From contig JALIRH010000007.1 of the NCBI GenBank assembly GCA_023055505.1, positions 18,841,152 through 18,905,151 on the forward strand: a stretch of 64,000 nt of DNA, given 5' to 3'. The position numbers were made by a program, and so were the translations under genes. The stretch comes from Callipepla californica brunnescens. Lineage: Eukaryota; Chordata; Aves; Galliformes; Odontophoridae. Shown in pieces: positions 1 to 13,500 of this stretch (its first letter is position 1; every line of letters begins with the position of its first letter). Below the pieces are notes generated by a model, which made no database searches, was not told the DNA's origin, and saw nothing but the letters and a program-made list of their open reading frames with translations.

Positions 1-3000
1 TTATCTTGATGAGTTTCTCTTCTGCTGTCCCCATCCTGGATCTCTGTGTCTTCTCATCCATAGCTTTAAAATGTTATGACAGGCTAGTACAAATATTCCC
101 TCTGTCAGAGTGCAGTCTAGGCCTTGTTTCCCAGTCCTGCATTTTATTGCAAATCTTATCACCTGTTTAAAAAGAGAATCGATTTGGACATGTTTCAGTA
201 ACAGCATGACTCCATGCTGATATTTCTCTGAGAAATTAATCTGTTTTCTTCCCTATTTTGTTCCTTCTTAAGTTTTTATTGTACGTGCTCATCCAGGTTA
301 CAGTATATTATATAAAGGACCCTGAGCTTTACCAGTCTAAATGCAGTAGATGTTTACTGTGCTAAGTAAAACAAAAAACAAAAAAGCATATGATAGCTCT
401 GTTGTTTAGAGTATAGACAGAGCAGTAGGAATTTACTTTTCAGACTTTGCAGAGGGTCAGTATTTATCCATCTCTTCCTAAAACATGTAATAGCTGCTGC
501 AGTGCTATGCATACAAATATGGATTTCTTGCAATTCTGGTACAAGCTTACTGAATTTAATTTCTCCTTGGTATCCATATTCTTTATTCTTGGATCCCAAG
601 CTGCCATTATGATCAATAGGGCTCTAGCCAATACAGTCAATAGTGTCTAGATAATGATTTATTTAATGAGCTTCTTGGTGCCTCCGTTAGGGCAAATTAA
701 ATTGCTCCCCAGGCTCCTCTGATTGCATCGACCTCCATTGACAGTAATGGGAGATGTCTGAATTTAGATGTCTAGAGCTGAATCTTATTCCTATAGATGC
801 ACACAAAGTCAGTTACTATTCTATTTCTGTTTAACTTCCTTAGTCCTTGTTATTGTACTGCATGCCAAATTCCTGTCTGCTTTGCAATCTGTTAACACTC
901 TTACATCTCTTTCAGCAATAACGCTTTCCATGTTCTCTGTGTTAAGTGTGTTGGATACTGTTATTCTCTGACTACCACTTGTGATAAAATTGATAGTGCT
1001 GTTAATTTACTTACCTTGTCCTGAAAGAAACACTTAGAAATTGCATCTGCTGAAATATCTGAATACTGAAATGCAAGAAATGCTTTGAAAACACAGCAAT
1101 GGAAGTCAGAGAATTACACTGATATGCTTGGAATACTGGAAGTGTGTGGTTCCCCCCCTCCCCCCACAGCTGAACAGCTTATCTTGTTCTAGATGCTTAT
1201 TTTATGTTCTTATTGAAGAGTAAATAAAAACTGAGAGCTTTATCAATAGCATCCCAATAACTCCAAACTGAGCCGGGTATGTTGAGATCATAGACCTCTC
1301 AAAGGAACATTGCTGTTCAGGGAGGTAGGGGAAGGACAGGACTACTAGGTGGTGCCCTCTTCCTGTTCCCTTCTGGTGTTAGGAAGAAGGAAGGATCCCA
1401 GTGAATCCTCACTAATGGCAGGGAAGACTTGCCAGGAACCTGCTGACAATGGAGACAGGTCAGATAAGTACAGTGGAAGCAAAGTGTTCCTGCTGTGAAC
1501 TACAGACGTGAGGCTGATTGACAGAGACCACTGAAAAGCACTGATCACATTTGACAACTCATTCTACTTCCTTCTTCCCCTTTGCCCTCCTAGCTATTCT
1601 CTTCTACTGCCTTTCTCCTTACATGAGCAGAAAGTGTCCGTAATTACTTTCATCCCAATTAAGTTACATCTGTAACAAATTTTGATATTTCTGATTGAGT
1701 TATGCAAATAATCTTGGACTTTATAGAAATAGTTTACCTAAGTTATATTAAAGGAAGCTTAGTTTGCAATTAGAAAGCCTACCTGGGTGTACTTCTGCAT
1801 GAGTGGTCTGGGGGAGCCCAGAAACTATTTCAGGAGCTGTGTCGTTTACACTTGTGGGTACTATACAGGGAATTTAATTGACGAAAACTTTTCTGATTTC
1901 TTTGTGGAAGATGAAGCCACCTCCAGGGCTGAGCACTTCTTTCTTCATCAGGTTTGGAAATACCTGAAATTGATGGAGAAGAGAGGGTTTTTTTGTTGTT
2001 GTTGTTTTTGTTGTTTTTTACTTAAATGTAAATTGGTTTGTAATGGCTGCCACACAACTTATTAGAATTTTTCAGCTCAGTGTTAGCTGATGTCTCTGAT
2101 CTATACCTTGTAGCAGAATGGCAAGTAATAGGATAACATGATTCTTATTCTGCAATGGCTAGAATGCCTTGCAAATGTTGTCTGTAGTTGTTCTGTTCTT
2201 TGAAGTTGTCTTCAGTTGTACCTAACTGATAATTACTGGGTACATGTGACCCATCCTTCTCTATCTTGCTCAGAGAAAGCTTTTCTCCAAAGAAAAGTGT
2301 ATGCTTGCTATATAGTCCATATTACGTACGTTATCATAACATACCCAAAGATCTCCTATTTGTGTGATCAAGCTCTATTGAAAATAGCATTTCTATAAAT
2401 ACTTGTCTGGAACACTGTAATCTGAAAAACTGCCTACTTATGTTCTACAGAGCATCTCAGAGCAGACATCATGTTCATTCTGTAGCTATGTCCAGAGGAA
2501 AGAGAAGTCTTCAAAAATGTTTGTGATCAGGGAACAAGTTAGAGATAGGCAACTTTAACTATTTTAAAATTAAAAATAAAGTAAAATCTCACAGATGCTA
2601 AGATTTGCACATACCAGCACTAAGGTAACAAACTTGATGGAAGGTAGTTTTTAGCTCAGCTTCTTGGCTTTTGGTTGAGTGGTTTGTTGCTTAAATGAGA
2701 CCTATTTCTTGATCCCTTTCTCTCTCTTTAAAGCCATGACCCATCAACCCTAAACTTGGGCATAAATTACAGATGCCTGTCAGATTTTAGAAAGCTCTGA
2801 GAGCTAAACAGAGGAAAAACTGTTTAGGTAATTGAGGCCATATTGTTAAAAGTTGCAGAAAGTCTCTGTTCTAAAATATTACCAGCAGTAGTTGGTCTAG
2901 TGTATGTAGTTGCTCAATAATGTAAGGATGTTCCCTTAGGATTGCTATTATATTGCAGCTTTGGCAGTAACTTCCAACTGGTGTTAATGAAGGCTGTGGT

Positions 3001-5908
3001 GGATGTATATGAATAGCTAGGTTTTTTTTTCTGCATTAGTAGAATTACTTTTTGCCTGCTCTTTTTTTTTTTTTTTTTCTGTCTTCATGGAAACTGTCAC
3101 ACCATAGGTGATGTACTCAATTGTGGTACGCCGTTATTATTGAGCCAGTTCATATCAGGCTTCAATGAAAACTCTCAAGTTCTCAGAAAGCTATCACAAC
3201 GAAGGTGCTTTTTTTTTCCAAGTCACTGAGTTTTTACAGTTTTCTGCCATAATGATCTCACAGTAGATAGTAGTTGGTCTGTACTGTAGTAATCATTTTA
3301 TAGTTGTTTTGAAATGATATTTTTTTTCTCTTAGAAATAGTTTAAAAGCAAGTAATTTATAAGCAATTAGAGCACCCCTGTGAACACTGATGTGCATGAT
3401 GCATACAGTCTATTTTAAGTAGATGGGAGAATCCTACTCCTTCTATTTGGGGAGCTGGAATAAATAGGAATGGACAATTATCTGTGTCTGTTTTCTCATT
3501 TCTGAAGATTTCAGACGTGTAGTTATACCTGTACTTATCTACATGTGTACTTTCACTGGCAAAAACAATTGCTTCTGAGGGCGATTTTTCTTTATGCGTG
3601 TCCTAGCGTAACAGCTTCTCTGATCATTGAGTTCATCCCCCAGTATACAAAGGGCTGCTCCTCAGATTGCGTTTTCCAAAATGAAATAATGAATTGAGGA
3701 ATTTCTTTCCATCATGGAATACTGCACAGCATGCTGGGTATTAGTGCAGCTAAGAATCTGTTTCCATGATCAACGATTAGAAACAGAATCAAAAGGACAT
3801 GAGCTCTTGCTGAGCCATGTAACTGTGCGCACTGATTTGCACCACTTAGGTGTGATGGCTCTGCAGTGTGGAGTCTGGATTTCAGGAGGAATGGGTGAGG
3901 AGCATTGGGCATTTTTGCTCAAATTCTAAAGTGCAACGTAGTAAATGTGGGTTGGGTAGTACAGTATTGGTGTCGAACTTCCTCTGTTCCATAGTATTTC
4001 CATTGTATTTAAAAAATATTATAATCCTAGAGTAAAATCAGGTTTATAAAGTTATTTCTGCTTTTTAATTGTTAAGGCTTCTCTGTTCAGTACAATTTAA
4101 GAGATTCTCACCTGAGTATGTAGATCATGCAAAGTCTTCTGATACCTTAGAATTTTAGGTTCGTGTGCAGCAGCTATTTTTATTTCTATGCATTTTAGGT
4201 CAGAATACAGTTCTACTGTAGTCTTAAAAGAGAAAGAAAAACAAGTAAATTTGGCCCAGAGAACGTCTAGGTGAAACAAAGTGAAACTGTTTTTGGAAAT
4301 GGCTTCAGAAGTTCCAAAGAGCAAGAAAGCAGTGTGAAAATACCCAACTTGTCTGAAGGCTGTGTTGTGTTACTCTACATCTGGTTCTGTTTACTGTAAA
4401 AGCTACATCTCCACAAAAAACCATGACAGGTAGTAAAAGTAGTTTCTGTGGGCATTGACATAAGTGATATGAAATGTATAGCTCAGGATTTTAGTATACA
4501 GCACTGTTAGAGGGCTTTGTTAATTTTCTGGCAAACTAAGGAGCACACCCTGAAGCAGTCAAGATTTGATTTTCCCTTATAAAGAGCTGTCTACTTTGAC
4601 TTGCTTACACAAATATCCTTCATTAAACAAATGAAATGTGCGTACATCCATTGTTTTGTGAAGAAGGAGGAAATGTTCCAGAATTTCTGGATGAGAGAAT
4701 ATGTGGCTATGTGGTCACTGACTTCATACACAGCATAATGGATTCACAGAGGTAATGAATTAAAGTATGTACAACTTTGTGTTTGATGTTTGCTCATTTG
4801 GGGGCAGTTTTGCAGAGTAGATGTACCATTTTCTAGCTCCTGGTTAAGTTCCATGCAGATGTGATACACATAGTGGCATATATACATAATGTAAATATAC
4901 GTATGTACTAATGTCAGACTTACGCCATTATAGTCCTATCTGTTGCTGTAGTGCAGAGAACTACTGGCTTTTGTTGTATTAAGCTTTTCTAAAGCTGACA
5001 GATGTGAAGGCTGTGTTTAGATTTTGCAGCTCCTGCTGCAGCAGCCCTCAGCCAACAGCTGCTGCTTGCATCCCTAAGGGAGGATACCTCTTTTACCTGC
5101 TCCTTCTGAAGGAAGATCTTTGTGTGGTCTTCTGCTTTGTTCAAATGCTGTTGATAAACCCAACCCTCCCCTGTAAGCAAAAAAGTGTATTTTTCCCCCT
5201 TCTTAATAGAGTTTACTACATAGGATGTAGCAAGCACACAAGGATAAACTAACCTGCCTTGGCTGTGCTGGAAAACGCAATTAACTTGAATATGACAGCC
5301 TCTTGATAAAGAAGTTCCTTTTTTATCCATCCAGAAACAGGTGCAACGTATGTTTCCATGTTTATTTTCAAAGGTTTATTTCAGCATTTTATATATTTGC
5401 ATATTATATTGTAGGTTTTCAGTTATACATAATTAAACTTTGTCAAGTCCATTCAAATGTTAGATTAGGAAAAGCATACTTTTCTTTTATTTTGTATGAA
5501 TTTTATCAGGTCAATATATTCCACAGTTGTCTGAATATTCTGAATTATTTAGTGGACAATTAATTTTGTGGATGTAAGCAGTTGTGTGCTTGAATGGCCG
5601 CACGTAAAATGACTTGAACTCAAGTTACTGAATCTTATTCACAGGACTTAGCTAAAATGATATATTTTTAGCAGTGTACTTACTTGCTAAGGTAAAAGTT
5701 TGTGCCTGTATTGGTTTCGAAATTTTATTGGGAAAGTTGGTAGGAGTTGACAGTCTATTGTTAGACAAAAGAGATTAGCTAAAATTTTACAATTTTCAAG
5801 CAAAACCACTCAACTTCAGACTAAGGTAAATTGAATTTCAGGGCTGAAACAAGGTGTAGGAGAACTGTTGTGCTTTAGGAGTACAAAAATGTGAGCCTCA
5901 GTAAAGAA

Positions 5909-5936
5909 GTCTCTCTCTCTCTATATATATGTATAT
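5909..5936. repeat. CT/TA compound microsatellite
   Basis: A run of CT dinucleotides passes directly into TA dinucleotides. It lies in the PRIM2 intron, about 400 bases before an exon, and is probably length-variable between individuals. Confidence 0.8.
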
Positions 5937-5949
5937 TTTTTTGCTGATA

Positions 5950-5986
5950 ATGTGATAACGTGGAAGTCTATATGTGATAACGTGGA
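5950..5986. repeat. Two copies of a 15-base direct repeat
   Basis: The 15-mer atgtgataacgtgga occurs at 5950-5964 and again, unchanged, at 5972-5986, with 7 bases between. It looks like a small local duplication in the intron. No function is indicated. Confidence 0.8.
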
Positions 5987-6302
5987 CATTTATGAAAGAT
6001 TTAAAATATCATCTCCATATCTTCTCCATTTACTAACATCATGCGGTTCACAGTTTTGATCTTTAAATAATCTTAAATTTAGTGATTACTTCATCAATTT
6101 AGGAGGTCTTAATTCTTAGTTCTCTTCTTCTGTGTGTATAAAACATAAGTACAGACATGTAGAAGTCCATGTAATATAAAAATCAAAGCTACCAGTGAGC
6201 AATTCCATTTTTCTAGATTTGAATAGATTTGGAAGATTTACCTCGTAATCCAGTATTTTTTTGCAGAGTAGAGAAGGGTAATGACTGACTCGATATATAA
6301 GA

Positions 6303-6331
6303 ATATATATATATATTTTGTTTCTGTTTAG
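6303..6331 (+). promoter_or_regulatory. PRIM2: Splice acceptor with adjacent (AT)7 run
   Basis: Seven AT units occupy 6303-6316. They are followed by a short T-rich tract and the acceptor AG at 6330-6331. The TA run therefore occupies the upstream half of the usual polypyrimidine region, leaving about 13 bases of T-rich sequence before the exon. Changes in repeat length would shift the distance between branch point and acceptor. Confidence 0.65.
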
Positions 6332-6458
6332 TTTGACAAAGGATATGCTTACAGCATTCGTCACAACTATGGGAAAGAAGGAAAGAGAACTGACTATACC
6401 CCGTACAGCTGCATGAAGATTATCATGTCCAATCCACCAAGTCAAGGGGATTATCATG
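6332..6458 (+). CDS. PRIM2: PRIM2 coding exon, start of Fe-S domain
   Basis: This exon encodes part of the large regulatory subunit of DNA primase. With PRIM1 and the DNA polymerase alpha subunits, that subunit makes the RNA-DNA primers for nuclear replication. The 127 bases translate as 42 full codons, starting [11 protein letters not shown] and ending PPSQGDYH, plus the first base of a glycine codon. They match human PRIM2 from about residue 341. The cysteine in the motif PYSC (codon 6410-6412) corresponds to human Cys367, a 4Fe-4S ligand. The two tyrosines of GYAY correspond to Tyr345 and Tyr347, near the cluster and the DNA/RNA binding face. The acceptor is TTAG and the donor is a strong GTGAGT at 6459. 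The exon is in phase with the next one. Match to the family is close; the identification is firm. Confidence 0.96.
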
Positions 6459-8134
6459 GTGAGTTCCTAAAACAAACAGGTTCAAAAATATTGGAAGCCC
6501 CTGGAAAAAGATTGCATTTTTTTTCAGTGGAAGTTAGTTTTTTAATTAATTTTAACTTATTAAGGTAGTTACTGCTGTTTTCTGTTACTCTTCTCGTGTT
6601 CACTCTTTCTTGACTAATATCATTCAGTAAGTAAAGTTAAATTTTGTACTCGACTTTAGTTCTTCCTTTTCTGCACTTCTTTCCACACTGAGTGTAAAAA
6701 CATAAAGTTGCATTCCTTTCAAGCTGTACTTCCTGCATGGTAAACTTACTCTACTATTAACTCATTTGGTTTTAAGAACTTTAGAACATTCAGGGCTCTT
6801 CTGTATTCTTCATTTCTAATTGTAGCAAAATGTAGTGACCTATGTATCTAGTAGGGACTGTGTTGAAGTTAGCACTGTGGAAGTCAGGGCTTACATATGT
6901 GTAACTCAGGCAACGTAGATACTGCAAAGGAAAACCTAACAAAAGCTGAGTATACAATGGTTTTTCAATATTATAAGGAAATATTTAAGCAATTTGTTTT
7001 GCAATGATGTGTAATGCCAACAGAGGTCATAACAGTGATTATATAGCATGCGTAGTATCTGAGCTTTCTTATACACTAAATTAATTTGTAAAATCAGTTT
7101 TATGAAACTTGTTTCCTTTCTCAAACAAAAAATATGTTTTGGCCTTCTTGAAGTTCTCACTTCAGAGTAAGATCGTGTTTCCATAAGTATTAGTTTTCCA
7201 CTGTCAAATTATTTGTGGGACTTTTTTTAGTGTCAGTCACTCCTTTTTTTTTTTTTTTTTTTTACAGTAGTCTTGCTGTATTCTTTTTAGATCACTCTTG
7301 ATGCTTCTAGCTTTATTTGTGTTGTGTGACAGTACAAAGAGTCTTCACATATATAGATTATATAAAGTTGAGCAATTATAGGGGCTCTGAGATATGAATT
7401 AGATTGAACAAAAGTTCCTACATTTGCTGCATTACCTTAAAACCTCCTACCCTGTGCAGGAAAAATGTCCACCAGCCTCACTGTTGTAACTCTAGCCCCA
7501 GGTCATGCAGTCATAGAATTGTTAAGGTTGGAAAGATCACTAACATCATCTAGACCAATCATCAACCCATCACCACCATGCCTGCTAAACTGTGTCCCTC
7601 AGTGCCATGCTTACCCTTTTCTTGAAAACACCCTGGGGCAGTGATTCCACCACCTCCCTGCACAGCTCTGAAGGTCGTTTCCTTCTGTTTTCTCCCAAGA
7701 TTAATTCTGGGACACAAGAAGAGCAACCCTTGTTCAAAGTGCTGGAACTTTTTAAGAAGTAAAATTTTTACCAGCACTTTAAACATCAGTTGATTCCTTA
7801 CTATTTGTCTCTGTGGTTTTTTACAGCTATTAATTGTACCAGTGCTATCGCTGTTAGTAAGGTATGAACTAAATCTGTCACTGAGTGACAACTGTGGCCT
7901 GTTTGTATTGGGATATTTCATGCAACTTTTGAGCCTCTAATGCCCTGCTAACCACACAGTAATTATTAAAAAAAGAAAAAGAGGAAAAAAGGCAAATGTG
8001 GACAATTAACTTTTATATTAGTAAGCTGTTAGACAGGAGCAGTTTAGTTGTTCTCTTGAATGTGTTACTATGCTATATCCTGTAGCACAGGATGTGAACA
8101 GCCATGTTTGTGAGCTTGCTTGTTTTGCTGTCAG
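6459..8134 (+). other. PRIM2: PRIM2 intron, 1676 bases
   Basis: Begins GTGAGT and ends in a pyrimidine tract followed by CAG. It contains a 20-base T run at 7244-7263 and a CR1 fragment at 7511-7668. Nothing else is recognisable. Confidence 0.93.
7511..7668 (-). mobile_element. CR1 LINE 3' fragment
   Basis: Read on the minus strand this is the 3' end of a bird CR1 element. The + strand shows its mirror image: tcatagaat, then ggttggaaagatcac, then catctagacca, followed by the typical stretch of 'caccaccatgcctgctaaac' and 'gattccaccacctccctg'. It is 5'-truncated, as most CR1 copies are, and considerably decayed. The boundary near 7668 is approximate because similarity fades after the 'cctgcacagc' segment. 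It sits in a PRIM2 intron, antisense to the gene. Confidence 0.85.
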
Positions 8135-8217
8135 GGTGCCCATTCCGCCACAGCGATCCTGAGCTGTTGAAGCAGAAGCTGCAGTCATACAAGGTTCCTC
8201 CCAGTGGAGTAACTCAG
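8135..8217 (+). CDS. PRIM2: PRIM2 coding exon, second Fe-S cysteine
   Basis: An 83-base exon supplies two bases that finish the split glycine codon and then 27 codons. They begin [14 protein letters not shown] and end with a conserved glutamine. The first cysteine (8137-8139) corresponds to human Cys384, a ligand of the 4Fe-4S cluster. It follows the previous ligand by 17 residues across the splice junction, exactly as in human PRIM2. The acceptor is tgtcAG and the donor is GTAAGA at 8218. The following residues correspond to the helix-rich part of the C-terminal primase domain, human residues about 384-410. Identification is firm. Confidence 0.96.
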
Positions 8218-10563
8218 GTAAGATGTGATTTGTTTGGAACTTTCTTTAACGAGGCACTGCTTTTTAATTTTATTTCATACCGATTTAGAAATGCTACACA
8301 TAAATTGCAAGTATGTATATAAAATATCTCTTCTTAGAAAAGATCTTAGCCAAAATCTTGTCTGTCTTGTTCCAGTACTCCCACTGATGTATTGACTGTT
8401 GTCGTCACCTCTTATTGTTTAAAATTATGAATTGTTTTATCGTGGATGCAATTTAGAATTTTGTTTTACTTCATTTTACTGCATTGTGTTGAAAAAAAAT
8501 CCAGTGAATCTGGCAGTGTTTTTAGAGAATGGTTTTTAATTTTTCACCTACTTGAGAAAGGTGATACTGTGTAGTTAATGAGTGTCACTGTTTTCTGTAA
8601 TAAACTTATAAACTCCATACGTTCTTAATCATGCATTGTGCTAACTTCCCTGAGACAACAAGAACTCATGAGATGCCTACTTAAATTTGACAGATTTTTG
8701 TCAGGTTTTTGAACAATAACAGTAAATTGAAAACCTGCCATTTGTAGCAAGAGCAATGCAGAAATTGGAACTTCTTCACGTTTTGAAGGACAGTGGATCT
8801 CAGTGATTCTTCTTGCAGGAGGTTAAAGGATATAAAAATTGTGTTGTCATCTTCATTGAAGAGTCACATACAGGTTAGAGCTCAGGTGAGACAGTTCAGC
8901 AAAAAGTCATGGAGATTAACTGTCTGAAAACTATTTTCAGTCTGTAAGATAATCTTTTCTTTTTGTCCATGTGAAATACCACCATTGCTGATCAGGCACT
9001 GACGGAGTGCTGAAGTAGCTAGAAAAAAAGTGCGAGTTTCACTTGAAGTAATCCCCTTGGAAGAATTAATTAGTTTACAAATTAACAGAGAATATATTAT
9101 ATTTTCTTATTGGTGAGAACAATTGATTGTTTGCAAATGTAAGAAAACCTAATACTTTTTCCTAGGAAAGAGTTTTATTTCCTTTTTTTTTTTTTCTTAA
9201 TTTTTTTTTAATCTTTCCAGTACCTTAAATAGATGTGTAACTGTCTTTCATATATCTGACAGGACCTAGAGATACTTTGGCACTTTTCCTTTTTATGTTA
9301 ATCAAAAAATCACGCTGCTCTGAGATTTTTATCCTGCTAATCATTGGTAAGATTGGTAAGGGTTTACTGTATTAGCTGCGTTACTAGTTGTGGGTAGGAT
9401 TCAGCTGAGGCCATTTCTTCAGTGCATTTGCACAGTGAGGCAATATGTTTATATTTAACATAGATCCTTAGCTCGCTTGTTGTAAATTTTGTTTGTCCAT
9501 TTTCTTGTAAAGTACGACTGGGACTCAGTACAAATCTTAAATTTTCAGAAATTGGTCTTTTACACCAGACAGGCTGAGATGTTCAGGAGGAAGAATAGTG
9601 ATACTGTGATACTGTACCATTCTTATTACAGTCAGTACTCATTACACGTTTGTTTGGTCATGCGTGGCCAATAACAGTTCATAGTCCTTCAGTCCAGGCT
9701 GTGACTTTGTAGAGACTTCTCCAGTGCTGATAACAATTGCTGATCTTCCAGTGGTATCAGCAACCTTTTTTTCCTTTAGCTCAGTGAATGGTTAGTAGAG
9801 GTGAATGGTTCATCTGTCTTTCAGAAACTCTGATATAGTTGCTTGGCCTCAGGACTGACATTCATTTTAAGTGTATGTACCTTCTGAATCTGTTAGATGT
9901 TCTGCTAACTTCAGATCAGTGAGAGCTTCCTTAAAACCTGACAGATTCCAAGTTTGAATGAATGATTCAGAGCTTGACCTTTCAGCTTTGTATTTTAATA
10001 AACAGTATGTGACCTGTGGGTCACGGCTTCTCACGGTTGCTCCTTGTTTTGTTCTGAAATTGTTTTCCTGTTTTCAAGTGTGAAGTTTTGTTTTGTTTTT
10101 GTTTTGTTTGCTGTTGCTCTGTGTTCTAGCTGGTTATCACAAAGTGAAAAATTCCCTTCTCTGTTGTCAAAACCAGATCAATGTATGTACTGCAATGCTT
10201 TTTCAGTTCTGCCCGTTTTATCATAGTGATAAATGCATTTTTGTGAACTGAGAGGACACGCAAGTGCCTCATGCCAAGGAAAGTTAACTTGAATGTTACG
10301 TAAATGTTTCAGGACTCTGAGATGAGAAAAACCCACATCCAGTTAGTGGGAGACGGTTTGCAAAGTAGTTGAAATCACTGACCTGAGCGGAGGATCATGT
10401 AGAAACACATGTCAGCACCTGTTTTGTAGTTGCTTACAGTCTCAGGCATTACAAGGTGTGGTCCCAGAGCATTCCCCAGCATTCATCTCCATGCATCCTT
10501 TAATCTCAAGAGCCATCCCTAACTTCACAGGATCTTCACACACTTTTTTTGGGCTCACAAGCT

Positions 10564-10565
<2 letters not shown>

Positions 10566-10593
<28 letters not shown>
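10566..10593. repeat. 28-base T homopolymer
   Basis: An uninterrupted run of 28 T on the + strand inside a PRIM2 intron. Length is likely to vary and to be error-prone in sequencing. No adjacent element end explains it. Confidence 0.9.
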
Positions 10594-10598
<5 letters not shown>

Positions 10599-13500
10599 TT
10601 AAGTAGTCTACCTGCAAAATCTATAATCAGCTTCCTAACTGGTGTTGAGTCTCTTTGTTAATTAGAAGATCAGAGCATGTCACTTACATCTAGCCCAAGT
10701 GTTATCAAAATTTACAACCAGACAGTATCAATTGCAGCTAGCTAACAGGTCCACGGTAGATGATTTGTAAGTTCAGTTTCATCTGTTTACCTCCCTGCTG
10801 CCCCTGCACATGCATATGATTGTCTGCTACTCATCAGTTTTATGTCTTAAGCATAGGTGGAGGGTTCTCGTTACGTGGATATAGAACCCCTCTGTGAGCA
10901 GTTCATTACTAGGGCTGTTTGGTGGACAAATGATTAGAATTGGCTTTCTTAACCGTTAATGAGTGATCCAATCCAGTGTCTTCCCTGAGAGAGTTTTGGG
11001 GATCATTCCACAGCAGATCTTTTTAACCCCTGTCAATAGGATGTGTTGACAGATTTGCCTGAGTGGAAGTCAGAATGTTGATGAGAATTCAGCTCACAAG
11101 GCATAACTACAGATGGCAGGACTGAAGTGACTGATGTGAATGATTATATCCTTAGCCTCCATTATCAAGGTCATACAGACCTTGACTTTTCCAAATAGTC
11201 TGTGTTATAATTTTCTCAATTTCCCAAAAAAAACATGCTTGTGCTTCGTTTTTTCAATGCCAAAAGATGTCCCTTCTTATGTTCAGAGGTTTTTAAGTTC
11301 AACTACCTATTAGTAACCTTTCTGCTGTTTCTAAAAGTGGCTAGCAATGGCTGAACAGATTCCTGTGGAGGTCGAGGAATCATTCTCAACTGTGTTGCGT
11401 GCGGCAAGAATTAACTGGATTATTATTAGTGTTAATACGATCTACAGCTAAGAACTCATTACCCAATGCAGAAGGAGGCACAGTTTCTGGGCTTCTCTCT
11501 GAGGATTAGAGGACTACGGATTCCATTATATGCTGTAAGCATAAGAAATGCTTCTTTCAAGAATGTGACTGTTTATACCCAAGAGACATCTTGAGCGGAT
11601 TGTTCCTGCTGTAGAATTCGTTCTTTTCTGAGAATGTGTGCATCTGTTACGTACAGTCATTCTTATGGAGAAGGATGAGATTTTCAAAAGGTAACTTTGT
11701 GATATGACTCAAGGAGCATTTCTGCGTGCAAGAGCTTGAGATCTTCAGGGCTTGCCATCCAGTGTTCTGTTCATGTACTTGCCAAGTGTTTTGTTCTTGT
11801 TGAAACTTCCACATGATCCTGTGGCTATCTGGTACTAGATACACCAAGACACTTGGTCTCCTGGGTAGAGGAGCGAGTGAGAGTGCATATCATGATGCTT
11901 TGTTCAGATGAGCAGTAGTAGATGTTCTTCTCCTACTGAGAAGCTCATTTTAAGGAGTTGAAAGCTCATTAGTTTGTTGCCTACTGAAGTTAATTTAACA
12001 TTTTAAAGAATGAGGTTGATTGCAAACTCATCAGGCCTTCCATATATATCAACATCCTTCATCAGGGTGTTGATACTGTCCTGGCTAGAGGGGCCAGAGA
12101 AACTGTGACATCTGAGGCTATGCACAGTGTTTCACATTGGCAGCTACTGTCCCCAGTATAAATAGAGTCGATGTCTTAGCCTTAATTTATGCAAGTATGA
12201 ATACAACTATTCAAATCTGGGTTTGATGGAGTCTTTTTTGGAGTGTTTCATTTCCATTTGATCAAAATGTTTTTAATATCCATGAAGGATAATCTGGTAA
12301 TGATGAGGACTTTTCTTTTTTCTGATTACCAGGGGTTATTACATTTTGATATTTTTTGTATTCCTCGTCAAAAACATCTGTGCTGTCAACAAAAAAAAAC
12401 CCCGTGGTTACTCCTGAATCTACTGTGTTCAACAAGATAATATAGACTCCTGAATAATGGTGGCTAATCTTCAAATAAGTGAGCTCATAGCGCTTTAGAC
12501 CATCAGATTTGATTTTGTAGTACACCAGCAACCACATCAGTGATTCTTTTTCCTTGTTCTCCTGCAACTTTTCTAACTTATCTGAAGAGATCCTTGAATC
12601 ACGAAAGCTAAGCTACTGTCTTAATTGATCCCAGGTTGATTGGAGATGGCTGCAGGTGGGTTTTGTTGTTTCAGGAATAATTGCAAGCAGCAACCTGTTG
12701 GTTTGGATGCATTTTCCATCCTGTTTAGTTTATACCTTCTGTTTCTTTGGGTTCATTCCAAATCACCTGTGTTCCGACTTGATTTTAGTTCTGGGATTTC
12801 AGTCTGTTGTTTTAGAGTACTCATATGTCTAGCCTTCAAGCGAGTGAATTATTACCCTGTCTTGTTTACGCAGCTTATTCCTCACTGCTGTTGTATGGGC
12901 CAAAACATGAGCTGCTGTCTAGCTTATGTGGCAGTTCTTATTCATGGTGGTTACTTTCTCAGTGCTGTATTCAACCTTATGTTTCTAGGGCTGCTCTTCA
13001 TACCCTTAACATCAGAAGTACTCTTTTCTGATTTCCTTTAAGATTCACAAGACCAGGAAGTTGCTGAAACTTTTCCATACAAAAAAAGCATGAAGCTGTT
13101 CTGTGGTGGTTGCAAATGCCATCTCTGCTCTGCCTTTTCAAAGGGCTTTGCATGAGGTGTGAAACAGGAAAGTGGGACTTCAGGACTGTGATACAAAGTA
13201 CATAGTTCCAGATGTCCCATGAGTTAGTAGTGTGAGCATTGCTTCCTCTGTAGTCATTTTGCACTACAGTCAGTAGTGAAAAAAGAGATGAAAACGTTTG
13301 AATATGTAAATCTCCTCTATGTGAAGTATCTAGATCCAGCCTGCTATCTCAGTCTGGATTTTCTGAGGTTGTGCCTTGTCTGAGATTGTCTCTGCTGAAG
13401 TGATCTTTCTGAAGTAATACAGGAAGTGACTTCCAGGTCATAACTAGTTATTATATACCCTGAAGCAAAACGAATTAATCCTGATGTTTATTTCAAGAAC

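Larger units (their letters stand above)
1..6331 (+). other. PRIM2: Intron of PRIM2 (5' end outside window)
   Basis: The first supported coding exon begins at 6332, and the gene must have upstream exons, so this stretch is read as the downstream part of an intron. I looked for the exon that should precede it (the helical segment before the FDKGY motif) and did not find it here, so it lies left of the window. The open frames present are short, start without splice context and resemble no family I know. The intron holds a 17-base T run at 3062-3078, simple repeats near 5.9 kb and a TA run beside the acceptor. I saw no CR1 or other recognisable mobile element in it. Confidence 0.75.

Noticed and set aside
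6116..6457. 113-codon minus-strand frame overlapping a PRIM2 exon
   Set aside because: Shadow of the PRIM2 exon and flanking intron; no independent support.
12640..13041. 133-codon + strand open frame in a PRIM2 intron
   Set aside because: Low-complexity hydrophobic and cysteine-rich translation, no splice-site pair, no family resemblance; most likely chance in T-rich sequence.
10880..13100. Possible unrecognised old repeat in the PRIM2 intron
   Set aside because: Texture differs from its surroundings, but no motif from any LINE, LTR or DNA transposon could be identified, so no feature is claimed.
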